In this document: one piece after another, positions 15,707 to 23,652 of the stretch
How positions within the stretch are numbered: the stretch's first letter is position 1
How the letters are laid out: the number at the start of each line of letters is the position of its first letter
Assembly: GCA_020850995.1 (NCBI GenBank)
Contig: JADZDP010000260.1
Location: forward strand, 1 to 35,273
From: Deltaproteobacteria bacterium
GTDB lineage: Bacteria > Myxococcota > UBA727 > VGSZ01
Direction of reading: 5' to 3'
Length of the DNA: 35,273 bases
Made by a program: the position numbers and the translations under genes
Notes under the pieces: model-generated
The model's database searches: none
What the model saw: the letters and a program-made list of their open reading frames with translations, nothing else
Told to the model about the DNA's origin: nothing

Positions 15707-15829
15707 CCGCTGCGGCCCTCGGTCTGCCCGCCCGGCCACACGCCAACCTGCGCGCGGCAGCGGTGTGGGGCATGAAGCGGGACGCCGGCGCCTCGCGTCG
15801 CACATCTGGCAGGCGGCACCTGGCACGGC

Positions 15830-16017
15830 TGCTGGGGTGGTCACCGAGTTTGCTGGGGTGCACCCCAGCAGGCCCGGTGTTTTCCGGTGAAACTTGGCTG
15901 CGACCCGTCCCTCACCGTTGCGTCCGGACGCCGTTTTTCTCACCACGTTTGCTGCCGTCGGGGCCCCCGAACGAATTTGGGTACTGGAAGTCGCACGTTC
16001 GAATCGTGTCGCCCCGA
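15830..16017 (+). repeat. 188-bp direct repeat, right copy (pairs with 5637-5822)
   Basis: It has the same order as the left copy: half-site TGCTGGGGTGG at 15830, perfect palindrome TGCTGGGGTGCACCCCAGCA at 15851-15870 and a terminal tRNA-like segment. It starts 123 bases after the ATPase stop codon. The equivalent palindromes are 10,194 bases apart. A partial GGGACGCCGGCG palindrome precedes it at 15779-15790. Confidence 0.85.
15976..16017 (+). other. tRNA-Pro-like 3' half (att-like fragment), right copy
   Basis: These 42 bases are identical to 5781-5822: anticodon loop with TGG, 3' anticodon stem, variable loop, T arm and acceptor strand ending in the discriminator A. The 5' half of a tRNA is missing here too. 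No complete tRNA-Pro is in the window, so neither copy is the reconstituted gene. From 16018 to 16292 I see no gene. Confidence 0.7.
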
Positions 16018-16292
16018 TTCTTCTTGGTCCTCTCGGTCGCGCATGGGAAGGGCTCCTCGGGGTCCACGGCCCAAGCCCTCGTCCCGTGAGGGCGGCTTCC
16101 CTCAGGTCTGGGTCGGTGGCCTCGCACGGAGGGTGCTAGGGACGGTGGCGCCGAGCTGCGGCCGGTGGCGGGGCACTGCGGCGTGCGGCTCGGGCAGCCG
16201 CCTTGGGCGCGAGCTTCGCTCGCTGCCCGAAGGGCGGCCGTGCAGCGAGCACCGGTAGCGGAGCCGCCGCTGCTCGCTGTGAAGCGCCATCC

Positions 16293-17378
16293 TCAGATCG
16301 CCCCCCCAAGCTCCAGCACGATCACGTAGTCCGTGCTGGTGTCCTGGTAGCACTGCTTGAGCCCAAACCCGCCGGAGGCGTAGCTCGTCGACGTGAAGGT
16401 CTGGTTCACCTGCCCCACGACCTCGCATCGGAACGACGAGCCAAAGGCGCTGGTGCGCAGCACGAAGGGCGCGTCGACGGCGAACCCGTTGAAGCTCGCG
16501 GTGCCGTCGGGCGACCCGAACGAGTTGATCCAGTAGGCGAGCAGCTTCGATCCGTAGCTCGTGCGCATCGAACACCCGTGGCCCTGGTTGGTATTGGCCA
16601 AGCGCACGTCGTTCCACGAATTGGTGTTGCCGTAGTCGTAGTTGTGCACCGTGACTCGCCGCTCGAGCATGGCGTCGGCCAGCACCAGCCCGTCGATGAC
16701 GACGTCAATGCAGGAGCCACTGTTGGCGTGGAGTTGGTCACCCGACACCACCCATGCGGCGCTGTTGGCCGTAAAGCGCGACAGATCGCCGCCGAAGCCG
16801 TCGAAGAACGCGATGCGATCACCAGCGGACGCGGGCCGTGGGTCGCAGAGGTCGCCAACGCCGTCGCCGTCGCCGTCAGCGAAGCCGGCGTTGGCCATGT
16901 GCGGGCAGTTGTCGCAGTCATCGGCCCGTCCGTCGCCGTCCTCGTCGTGCAAGGTGGATGGCACGCAGGGCTCGCCCTCGCCTTCACCCTCGCCTTCGCC
17001 TTCGCCCTCTCCTTCTCCTTCGCCCTCGCCCTCTCCTTCGCCCTCGCCTTCCCTTTCTCCTTCACCCTCACCTTCTTCACCTTCGCCTTCACCCTCCTCG
17101 CCTTCTCCTTCTCCTTCTCCTTCTCCTTCTCCTTCTCCTTCTCCTTCTCCTTCTCCTTCACCCTGCCCCGTCGAGCTCGTGCACACGCCTTGGTCGCAGC
17201 TCATCGCCGTCGGGCAGTCCTGGTCGCCGATGCAGGCGAGCGCCGGGCTGTCACACTGGCACGAGCCACCAGCCAAGGCAGCCAGCACGACGAGGAGCCA
17301 CCAGCGGACCACCGGCAGATCTTTGCACCCGGGTGACGACGTGGCCAACCTGTCCCGCGCTGTGCGAGCGGGGCCCAC
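16293..17378 (-). CDS. Surface lipoprotein with Glu-Gly linker and thrombospondin type-3 repeats
   Basis: The frame encodes up to 361 residues. The first Met gives a 23-residue basic lead before VVRWWLLVVLAALAGGSC, a lipoprotein signal whose acylated Cys would be C39; a GTG at codon 23 or 24 may be the real start. A short Cys-rich module (CIGDQDCPTAMSCDQGVC) follows. Then come about 65 residues of almost pure Glu-Gly repeat (near 72-136), then Asp-rich thrombospondin type-3-like calcium repeats (DEDGDGRADDCDNCP and DGDGDGVGDLCDPRP). The end is a C-terminal beta-rich domain of about 170 residues with jelly-roll-like composition. Such proteins are anchored to the outer membrane and display a C-terminal domain. 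The ligand is unknown. It stands alone, transcribed away from the NPD gene end. Confidence 0.78.
   Translation of the reverse strand: MGPARTARDRLATSSPGCKDLPVVRWWLLVVLAALAGGSCQCDSPALACIGDQDCPTAMSCDQGVCTSSTGQGEGEGEGEGEGEGEGEGEGEGEEGEGEGEEGEGEGEREGEGEGEGEGEGEGEGEGEGEGEGEGEPCVPSTLHDEDGDGRADDCDNCPHMANAGFADGDGDGVGDLCDPRPASAGDRIAFFDGFGGDLSRFTANSAAWVVSGDQLHANSGSCIDVVIDGLVLADAMLERRVTVHNYDYGNTNSWNDVRLANTNQGHGCSMRTSYGSKLLAYWINSFGSPDGTASFNGFAVDAPFVLRTSAFGSSFRCEVVGQVNQTFTSTSYASGGFGLKQCYQDTSTDYVIVLELGGAI
16971..17163. repeat. Hexanucleotide low-complexity tract (Glu-Gly codons)
   Basis: The plus strand is a near-continuous run of CTCCTT, CTCGCC and CTCGCCTT-type hexamers. The end nearest 17100-17160 is the most uniform (repeated CTTCTC). 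It encodes the Glu-Gly linker. The unit is a multiple of three, so slippage would change linker length without breaking the frame. Confidence 0.8.
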
Positions 17379-17429
17379 TCGCCAGTCGTCGGAAGATCGA
17401 CCGATTGCTGGGAGCGCCGGCCGCCGCCG

Positions 17430-18938
17430 CTACTCCGCGGCCGCGCTCGACGCCGCGCCGGCACCCACGTCATCGGCACCCTCGATCAGGTATGCCAGCA
17501 CGTCGGCCACGCCGTAGTCGTCCTGCCCTTCGCGCAAGAACTGCCCGATCTCCACCAGGTCGTCGCCTGCGGTGACGATGGGCGGCTCCACCGCGCCGAG
17601 CTTGGTCAACATGGGCAGCCCGGCCTTGGACGTGAGCCCGTTGCACAAGCAGGCGCGCCCCACGGTGTCCTCGAGCTTGCCGCCCTTGGCGACGTACTGC
17701 TCCTCCGGCTCCGACGCGCAGCGGTAGCCGACGCTGCCGTCGGGCCGCTTGTAGGCCTCGCGCAGCGCGCCGACGTTGCAGATGCGCGCGCGCGCGCCGT
17801 ACACGACGGGGTCGCTGACGGTGCCCGCCACCTGCACCACCTTGAAGGGGAAGCCCGTGGGCGAGGCGCGCGGGTCGGTGCGCACGCGGATGCGACCGGC
17901 GCGCGCCTCGGCGACGATGCGACGCCGCAACACGGGGTCCACGCCCGACTCGCGGCAGAACGCGAAGGCCGTGCCCACCTGGATGCCCGCAGCGCCGCGC
18001 GCCTGCGCGTCGCGCAAGCCCCCCGGCCGCCCGCGGCCGCCGGCGAGCCAGAAGGGCAGGCCGAGCCCCTTGAGCTTGTCGAGGTCGACGACGTCGCGGG
18101 GGCCATAGATGGGCTCGCCGTCGGCGTTGAGCTCGACGTCGCCGCGGGGAGGCGCGTTGTGGCCGCCGGCGGTAGGCCCCTCGACCACGTAGCCCTGGAT
18201 GCTGCCGTCGGCGCGTTTGAGCATGGCCAGCGCCAGCGCGTTCGACGACACGATGGGATAGAAGCGCGGCCGCACGAGCGTGGGGCGATCCGTCCAGCCG
18301 GGGAAGACCAGCTCGGGATCGAAGGCGATCTTGAAGGCGTCGTTCTTGTCGGCCCCGTCGACGTCGATGGGATAGGTGGCGCGCTCGTGACGCGCCAAAC
18401 GATCGAGCGCGCCGGGGATGCGCAGCGGGATGCCGGCGCCCATGATGATGGTGTCGACACCTGCCAGCATGGCGCCGTAGAGCGAGGCGAGGTTCGGCGG
18501 CGCGATCTTCTCGAGCAGGTTCATGCCCACCGCGTTGTCGTGGCCCTCGCGCGCGAGCGCGACCTCAACGAAGGCGCCGACCACGGTGAGGCGCTGGTTC
18601 CTCGGCGTGGGATCGAGGGTCCACATCGTGGGCTGCGGGGCTTGCTTGCCCGTGGTCTCGCCGGCGGGGCGGTAGAAGCGCTCCTCGATCTCTTGCACCG
18701 TCGAGGCCACGGGGAAGCGCCGCAGCGCCTGCAGCACCTCGAGGTCACCGCGCCACAGGCGGGCCGCCAGCACGTTGCCGATGGCGACACCCGACACCAC
18801 GCCGAGGTGACCCTGCGACGACACGGCGCGCGCCAGCCGGTACCACGAGACGGACACGCCCATGCCGCCCTGAATCAAGACCGGCAACGGCCGCGTCGAC
18901 GACGAGGAAGCGGCGGGGGTGGTGGTTGGGGAGGTCAT
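17430..18938 (-). CDS. Nitronate monooxygenase-like (NPD family) flavoprotein
   Basis: This is a 502-residue FMN TIM-barrel protein of the 2-nitropropane dioxygenase/nitronate monooxygenase family. The N-terminus has IQGGMGVSVSWYRLARAVS followed by GVVSGVAIGN. Mid-barrel VVEGPTAGGHNAPPRGDVEL carries the AGGH motif, whose His is catalytic in nitronate monooxygenases. PFWLAGGRGRPGGLRDAQARGAAGIQVGT supplies the FMN-phosphate loop. It is longer than the usual 320-370 residues; the extra C-terminal third has Cys-containing segments (YRCASEPEEQ, GRACLCNGL). Some long members act as enoyl reductases near lipid genes (PfaD-like). It sits 52 bases downstream of the acyltransferase gene on the same strand, which makes a lipid-related oxidoreductase role plausible, but the substrate cannot be read here. 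Confidence 0.85.
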   Translation of the reverse strand: MTSPTTTPAASSSSTRPLPVLIQGGMGVSVSWYRLARAVSSQGHLGVVSGVAIGNVLAARLWRGDLEVLQALRRFPVASTVQEIEERFYRPAGETTGKQAPQPTMWTLDPTPRNQRLTVVGAFVEVALAREGHDNAVGMNLLEKIAPPNLASLYGAMLAGVDTIIMGAGIPLRIPGALDRLARHERATYPIDVDGADKNDAFKIAFDPELVFPGWTDRPTLVRPRFYPIVSSNALALAMLKRADGSIQGYVVEGPTAGGHNAPPRGDVELNADGEPIYGPRDVVDLDKLKGLGLPFWLAGGRGRPGGLRDAQARGAAGIQVGTAFAFCRESGVDPVLRRRIVAEARAGRIRVRTDPRASPTGFPFKVVQVAGTVSDPVVYGARARICNVGALREAYKRPDGSVGYRCASEPEEQYVAKGGKLEDTVGRACLCNGLTSKAGLPMLTKLGAVEPPIVTAGDDLVEIGQFLREGQDDYGVADVLAYLIEGADDVGAGAASSAAAE

Positions 18939-18990
18939 GGCGTCCTTCTGCGTGGGGTGCGCCGGTGGGCGCCGGAAGCGAGGGCGGCGA

Positions 18991-19881
18991 CTAGGCCGCC
19001 GGGAGGGGCCGCTGCTCTGGGGGCAGCGCGGCGGCGATCTGCTCTTCGATCTCTCGGACGTGACGCGTCAGAGTCTGCGGCGTCCATGCGCTCGTGTCGA
19101 TGGGCGGAAGGCAGGTGATCTCGACGTTGGTGCGCGTGAGACGCACGGCCTTTGGCGGCCAGGCCTTGTGCGCCCCAGCGATGGCGATGGGCACGATGGG
19201 CAGCCGCGTCTCGAGCGCCAGGTGGAAGGCGCCGCGCTTGAACGAGCGCATGCGCCCGTCGGGCGATCGGGTGCCCTCGGGCCAGATGAAGACCGAGAGC
19301 CGGCGCTTCTTCACCAGCGCCGCCAGCTCGCGCAGCGACGTCAATGCGCGGCGTGGGCTCTTGCGGTCGATGCGCACGTGGCCCGCCAGCCAGTAGTACT
19401 GGCCGAAGAAGGGGTAGAACACGATCTCCTTCTTGGCGACGGCGACGGTGCCCACGGGTGCGAACCAGATGCCCAGCACGATGTCGAGGATGGAGCTGTG
19501 GTTGCCCACGTAGATCGCTGGCCGCCGCGGGTCGAGGTGCTCGGCGCCGCGCAGGTGAAACGAGCTGCCCGTGAGCCAGAGCGCGAGACCGCCCGTGACG
19601 TGCCCGGTGAGGTTGCCGATCTTGATGCGCGCACTGCGCCAGGGCAGGCACAAGAGCAAGGCCGCCAACACGATGGGCGCCAGCACCGCATAGACGCACA
19701 CGGCGAAGACGATGCGCAGCGCGGCCGACGGAGTGCTCAGCCTTCGACCTTCTACGACGCGCGCGGGGCCGAGGTGGCGCTCGCGCACGAAGCTGGATGT
19801 CGCCGGGGCAGCCTCTGCGGCAACGGTGGCGTCAGGCGGCAAGGCCTGCGCAGCTGCGGTGGTCATCAGGGGCTGGAGCAT
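18991..19881 (-). CDS. plsC: 1-acylglycerol-3-phosphate acyltransferase-like (PlsC family)
   Basis: This 296-residue protein transfers an acyl group to a lysophospholipid at the inner membrane. A hydrophobic segment at 56-80 anchors it. The acyltransferase motif I is NHSSILD (127-133) with H128 and D133. Motif III is FIWPEGTRS (198-206), with E202, G203 and R205 binding the phosphate, and RGAFHLAL and LPIVPIAI follow as motif IV context. The first 45 residues are Ala-rich and probably disordered; a second Met six residues in could also be the start. It lies 51 bases after nhaA and 52 before the NPD-like gene, suggesting one transcript. The family is secure; whether it is the housekeeping PlsC or a paralogue cannot be told. 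Confidence 0.87.
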   Translation of the reverse strand: MLQPLMTTAAAQALPPDATVAAEAAPATSSFVRERHLGPARVVEGRRLSTPSAALRIVFAVCVYAVLAPIVLAALLLCLPWRSARIKIGNLTGHVTGGLALWLTGSSFHLRGAEHLDPRRPAIYVGNHSSILDIVLGIWFAPVGTVAVAKKEIVFYPFFGQYYWLAGHVRIDRKSPRRALTSLRELAALVKKRRLSVFIWPEGTRSPDGRMRSFKRGAFHLALETRLPIVPIAIAGAHKAWPPKAVRLTRTNVEITCLPPIDTSAWTPQTLTRHVREIEEQIAAALPPEQRPLPAA

Positions 19882-19932
19882 GGGCTCCCCACGGTCATGG
19901 CAGCATCACCGACGAGCGCAATATCCGACGGG

Positions 19933-21249
19933 TCACCGCTCCGTCGAGCGCTCGGCCTCGTCGGCGGTGGCGGCGGCGGCAGGGCTTGACAGCGGTGGCA
20001 GCAGCAAGCGGCCGATGACCAAGCCGCCCACCATGGCCACGGCGCTGGCGCACAGCACGCCGAGCTTGGCGGCAGCCAGCAGCGCCGGTGAGGTGAAGGC
20101 GAGCTGCGCCACGAAGAGGGCCATGGTGAAGCCGATGCCCGCAGTGACGCCCAGAACCACCACGTGGCGCTTGGTGAGGCCGGTGGGGAGCTTGGCGATG
20201 CCGAGGCGCGTGGCGAGCGTGGTGGCCAGCGCCACGCCCACGGGCTTGCCGAGCACCAGGCCGACCACCACGGCGACGATGACGCGGGTGGAAGTGGCGT
20301 CGAGCTCGGCGCCGCTCACCGTGACGCCGGCGTTGGCGAGCGCGAAGATGGGCATGATGCCGTAGGCCACCCACGGGTGCAGCGCCTCGATGAGGCTCTC
20401 GGCGGGAGAGACGCCGCGCCAGGGGAGCACGGGCGTGGCCAAGCCGATGATGACGCCCGCGATGGTGGGGTGCACGCCCGCCGAGTAGATGCCCGCCCAC
20501 AAGACCACGCCCGGGGCAACGTAGACGGCGGGTTGGCGCACCCCGAGGGCCTGCAACAAGAAGATGAGCCCAAGGCCCAGGCCTGCCAGCAAGAAGCCAC
20601 CGACCTGCACCCCCGACGAGTAGAAGAACGCGATGATGAGGATGGCGACGAGATCGTCGATGACCGCCAGGGCGAGCAGGAGCACGCGCAGCGCGGCGGG
20701 CACGCGCTTGCCGAGCAGCGTCAGCACGCCCACGGCGAACGCGATATCGGTGGCCGTTGGCACCGCCCACCCCGAGCGCGTCTCGGGCATCCCCGCAATG
20801 CCGACGTAGAAGATCGCGGGGGCAACGACGCCACCCAGCGCGGCGATGGCTGGCAGCGCGGCCCGGCGCAGCTCCGAGAGCTCGCCCGCGTGGAGCTCGC
20901 GGCGGATCTCCATGCCCACGACGAAGAAGAAGATGACCATCAGCCCGTCGTTGACCACCCACTCGAGGCTGCGCTCGAAAGAGAGCTCGCCCAGGCGCAG
21001 GCCCACGGTGGTGTGCCACAGGTGCGCGTAGCTCTCGGCCCACGGCGAGTTGGCCCAGATGAGCGCCACCGTGGCGGCGACGATGAGCGCGATGCCGCTC
21101 GAGGCCTGGATGCGCAAAAAGCGCTCCAGTGGCCGCGTGGCGAAGCGCGCGATGCGAAAGAGCGGCTCCCACGCCTCGGGCGGGAGGCTCGTGAGATCGG
21201 CGGGCGTGGCGGGTCGCCCTGGCTCGAGCTCTGGGGTCTGCGCGGTCAT
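19933..21249 (-). CDS. nhaA: Na+/H+ antiporter NhaA
   Basis: This 438-residue inner-membrane antiporter exchanges cytoplasmic Na+ for protons, two H+ per Na+ in studied members. I chose the Met at 21249; the frame is open further upstream, but that part is Arg-rich and not NhaA-like. NhaA signatures are ANSPWAESY (66-74), ELSFERSLEWVVNDGLMVIF, FFFVVGMEIRREL, the TM4 unwound stretch PTATDIAFAVGVL (T167, D168) and the ion-binding pair in LAVIDDLVAI (D198, D199). GIGFTMALFVAQLAF marks TM11. The protein is longer than E. coli NhaA (388) mainly by an N-terminal extension and a Ser/Ala/Glu-rich tail. It leads a minus-strand group with plsC and the NPD-like gene. Confidence 0.93.
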   Translation of the reverse strand: MTAQTPELEPGRPATPADLTSLPPEAWEPLFRIARFATRPLERFLRIQASSGIALIVAATVALIWANSPWAESYAHLWHTTVGLRLGELSFERSLEWVVNDGLMVIFFFVVGMEIRRELHAGELSELRRAALPAIAALGGVVAPAIFYVGIAGMPETRSGWAVPTATDIAFAVGVLTLLGKRVPAALRVLLLALAVIDDLVAILIIAFFYSSGVQVGGFLLAGLGLGLIFLLQALGVRQPAVYVAPGVVLWAGIYSAGVHPTIAGVIIGLATPVLPWRGVSPAESLIEALHPWVAYGIMPIFALANAGVTVSGAELDATSTRVIVAVVVGLVLGKPVGVALATTLATRLGIAKLPTGLTKRHVVVLGVTAGIGFTMALFVAQLAFTSPALLAAAKLGVLCASAVAMVGGLVIGRLLLPPLSSPAAAATADEAERSTER

Positions 21250-21494
21250 GGCATCCCGGCGACGCCGAGCGTCGCGTGGGTGGCGGCCCGACCACCCGCA
21301 GTCCTGCGGCCGGCGCCGCACCCTTCGTCGCGCGCCACCCTACACCGGTCCCGCTGGGGGACGAAGTGGCAAGCAGCGCCGTCGATGCATGCTCTTGCCG
21401 CGGAGCGAAAGGCCGGCAACAGGATGAGCTTCGGCCGTCCCGACGAGCGCGGGGACTCAACAGCGCGTGCGAGTGCGCGTAGGATGTGCGCCGT

Positions 21495-21568
21495 GCGCCC
21501 ATAGCTCAGCTGGATAGAGCACCGGCCTTCTAAGCCGGGGGTCGGAGGTTCGAGTCCTCCTGGGCGCG
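21495..21568 (+). tRNA. tRNA-Arg (anticodon TCT)
   Basis: The 74-base cloverleaf folds completely. Acceptor GCGCCCA (21495-21501) pairs with TGGGCGC (21561-21567), with discriminator G at 21568. The D arm is GCTCAGCTGGATAGAGC. The anticodon stem CCGGC/GCCGG encloses loop CTTCTAA with anticodon TCT at 21529-21531. The T arm is GGAGG-TTCGAGT-CCTCC. CCA is not encoded. A tandem repeat array starts about ten bases downstream. Confidence 0.96.
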
Positions 21569-21578
21569 CGTGCTTCCT

Positions 21579-21935
21579 TGCGCCGTGCGCAGCGCGGCGG
21601 GAGAGACCCAAGGTCTCTCCCCCGCGGCGGGCGAAGCCCAAGCGCGGGCCCCCCTCACCCTCCGTCGCTTCGGCTCCTGCCTCGCTCCGCAGTGTTGTTT
21701 TGCGCCGCGCGCAGCGCGGCGGGAGAGACCCAAGGTCTCTCCCCCGCGGCGGGCGAAGCCCGAGCGCGGGCCCCCCTCACCCTCCGTCGCTTCGGCTCCT
21801 GCCTCGCTCCGCAGTGTTGTTTTGCGCCGCGCGCAGCGCGGCGGGGAGAGACCCAAGGTCTCTCCCCCGTCGCGGGCGTCGCCCGACGACGGCTCCCCCT
21901 CATCCTCCGTCGCTGCGGCTCCTGCCTCGCTCTGC
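21579..21935. repeat. Three tandem ~122-bp repeats with a strong hairpin, after tRNA-Arg
   Basis: Units start near 21579, 21701 and 21823. Each contains a perfect 10-bp stem GGGAGAGACC/GGTCTCTCCC with loop CAA, at 21599-21621, 21721-21743 and 21844-21866 (spacing 122 then 123). A GC-rich middle, CTCCGTCGCTTCGGCTCCTG and CTCGCTCCGCAGTGTTGTTT follow. The first two units are nearly identical and the third diverges in its middle. There are no unique spacers, so it is not a CRISPR. Long frames across it on both strands are by-products of the repeat. Confidence 0.88.
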
Positions 21936-22000
21936 TCGGCCTCGTTCAGGGGCAGCGCAGTTCGAAAAGATCCTCCATCCGGGCGCGTTCTGTGTTGTTT

Positions 22001-22095
22001 GGGAGGGTCTGTCGCCAGACCCCCCCGCGGGCGAAGCCGGACGCGGGGCCCCTCACCCTCCGTGGCTTCGGCTCCTGCGTCGTGCAGGGGCGTTG
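22001..22095. repeat. Diverged fourth repeat unit with a different hairpin
   Basis: After TGTGTTGTTT comes GGGAGGGTCTGTCGCCAGAC with stem GGGTCTG/CAGACCC and loop TCGC. A middle and tail closely related to the tandem units follow (CCCTCACCCTCCGT, GCTTCGGCTCCTGCGTCGTG). The 23 bases from 22000 recur at 35249-35271, so the hairpin belongs to a dispersed family. From 22096 to 22242 I see no gene. Confidence 0.7.
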
Positions 22096-22242
22096 CGTGC
22101 TTCGTGACCTCTCGCACCAGGTGCCTCGCACGCAGCTCGCCCGCGCCCGACATCGCCTTCGCCGGCGCCCTCGGGAGCTGCGCATGTCGTCGCAGCTCGC
22201 ACCCTGCCAGCAGCAGCGCCCGGCGCGCTACGCTCGCCATCT

Positions 22243-23652
22243 ATGGACGTCGGATCGCTCTTGGGGCGCGTGCGCGACCGCGAGCTCCTCCTCGATGCTC
22301 GCGTGCGTTTGGGCGGCGCCGTGGTGCTGCTCTTGTGGTTCTTCCACTTCGTTCGCTACGTCTGGGTGCTCCGCCAGCCCGAGCAGCTCCTGTGGATGTG
22401 CCACACGTCGGCGTTGCTCTTGGCCCTTGGCCTGCTCGCCTCGTCGGCGTCGGCCATCCGCGTGGGCGCGCTCTGGTCCGTCGGCGGCTTCCCGCTCTGG
22501 ATCGTCGACGTCATCACGCGAGGCGAGACCACGCGCGTCTCGGTGCTCTCGCACATCCTCATCCCGGTCCTGGGCGTGGCGGCGTTGACGCAGGTGCGCT
22601 GGCGCGGCCGCGTCCTCGTCGGGGCCATCGCGTTCCATGTGCTCTGCTGGGCGTTGGCGCGCGGCTTTGGGACCCCCGAGGCAAACGTCAACCTCGCCCA
22701 TACGGCCTACGACATCCTCGGCAATGGCGTCGTCGACTCGTACTGGCTCTACCTCGGTGTCACCAGCGCGGGGTGGTGGGGCATCATGGCGCTCATCGCA
22801 CTTGTGTTGCGCAAGGCATTCGCGCCCGACGCCGAGCTCCTCGCCGTGGCGCCGGAGCTGGCGGCGGGCGCGCGCGCGCCGGCTCCAAAGCCCGCGCCCA
22901 CGCTGGAGCCCGCCGGCGAGCCCGGCTTCCGGATGGCGCCGAGGGTGGCGCCCGAGCAACGCAAGGCCTGGCTCGAGCAGCAGCGGCGCGGTGGGGCGGT
23001 GCGTACCTCGCAGGCGCCCCGCGGCTTCACGCTGATGGAGATGATGGTTGTTGTGTCGATCCTCGCGATCCTCGTCGCCATCGCCGTGCCCGATCTGACG
23101 CCGGCCGTGCACAACGCCAAGCTGCGCTCCCAGATCGACGAGGTCGCGTCATTCCTCGAGAACGCCCGCCGTCGCGCGCGCGCCGAAGGCCGCTGCTACC
23201 GCGTGCAGCAGACCGGCGCTGTGCTCGAGATGCAGCGTCGCGCCAACGCCGACTGTTACACCTCAAGCGGAGGCACGCTGAGCGGCACTGGGTGGCAGAC
23301 CGTCGCGGCCACGCTGCGCCCGCCGCCGGGCATCACCTTCACGCTGCAGTCGGTGCCAAACGAGCTGGTGTTCCGGCCGAGCGGGCGCGTGCGCGGCGAC
23401 GGCGACCTCGACGTGACCGATGACGGCGCCCGCGTCGTGATCCAGTTCGCGTCGTTGCCGAACAGGTACGCCGACGTGCTCGTCACCTCCCAGGGCCGCC
23501 TGTGTCCGGTGATCATGGCCGGCGCGCCCGGCGCCATCGCGGTGCCCGTGGTGTGCGGCACCGGCTTCGGCGCCAGTGGCGGTGGCGGCGGTGGCGGTGG
23601 CGGTGGTGGCGGTGGTGGCGGTGGTGGCGGTGGCTGGGGAGGCTGCGGATGA
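22243..23652 (+). CDS. Multi-pass membrane domain fused in frame to a FimT/GspH-type prepilin
   Basis: One open frame of 469 residues joins two unlike parts. Residues 1-200 form about six membrane segments of unknown family (FHFVRYVWVLRQ, LLWMCHTSALLLALGLLASS, LSHILIPVLGVAALTQV, NLAHTAYDILGNG). After a Pro/Ala linker (about 203-250), residues 253-262 read VRTSQAPRG then F, and FTLMEMMVVVSILAILVAIA is a textbook type IV prepilin N-terminus with cleavage after G261 and Glu at +5 (E266). A GTG at codon 253 (22999), behind GGTGGGG, would give a normal nine-residue leader, so the pilin may be made separately from an internal start. It ends with a 19-Gly run. It heads an overlapping minor-pilin operon and overlaps the next gene by four bases. 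Confidence 0.75.
   Translation: MDVGSLLGRVRDRELLLDARVRLGGAVVLLLWFFHFVRYVWVLRQPEQLLWMCHTSALLLALGLLASSASAIRVGALWSVGGFPLWIVDVITRGETTRVSVLSHILIPVLGVAALTQVRWRGRVLVGAIAFHVLCWALARGFGTPEANVNLAHTAYDILGNGVVDSYWLYLGVTSAGWWGIMALIALVLRKAFAPDAELLAVAPELAAGARAPAPKPAPTLEPAGEPGFRMAPRVAPEQRKAWLEQQRRGGAVRTSQAPRGFTLMEMMVVVSILAILVAIAVPDLTPAVHNAKLRSQIDEVASFLENARRRARAEGRCYRVQQTGAVLEMQRRANADCYTSSGGTLSGTGWQTVAATLRPPPGITFTLQSVPNELVFRPSGRVRGDGDLDVTDDGARVVIQFASLPNRYADVLVTSQGRLCPVIMAGAPGAIAVPVVCGTGFGASGGGGGGGGGGGGGGGGGGGWGGCG
23578..23634 (+). repeat. Uninterrupted run of 19 glycine codons (GGT/GGC)n
   Basis: The 57 bases from 23578 are only GGT and GGC codons, ending just before TGG GGA GGC TGC GGA and the stop. They give the FimT/GspH-like protein a flexible poly-Gly tail. 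The trinucleotide tract could change length by slippage without frameshift. It immediately precedes the start of the next pilin gene. Confidence 0.85.

Noticed and set aside
5637..16017. Composite transposon bounded by insertion sequences
   Set aside because: The flanking repeats are under 200 bases and have no transposase. The tRNA-like ends point to an att-type or recombination origin instead.
16406..17161. Lys-Glu-rich minus-strand frame over the hexamer tract
   Set aside because: It is the alternate-frame reading of the Glu-Gly codons, with no signal peptide or continuation into a domain.
21579..21935. CRISPR array
   Set aside because: Units are ~122 bases, contiguous and nearly identical, with no short repeat plus unique spacer pattern and no cas genes.
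21530..22240. Protein-coding frames across the tandem repeats on both strands
   Set aside because: The predicted peptides are repeats of the DNA unit in each frame, one overlaps the tRNA, and none has a plausible start.
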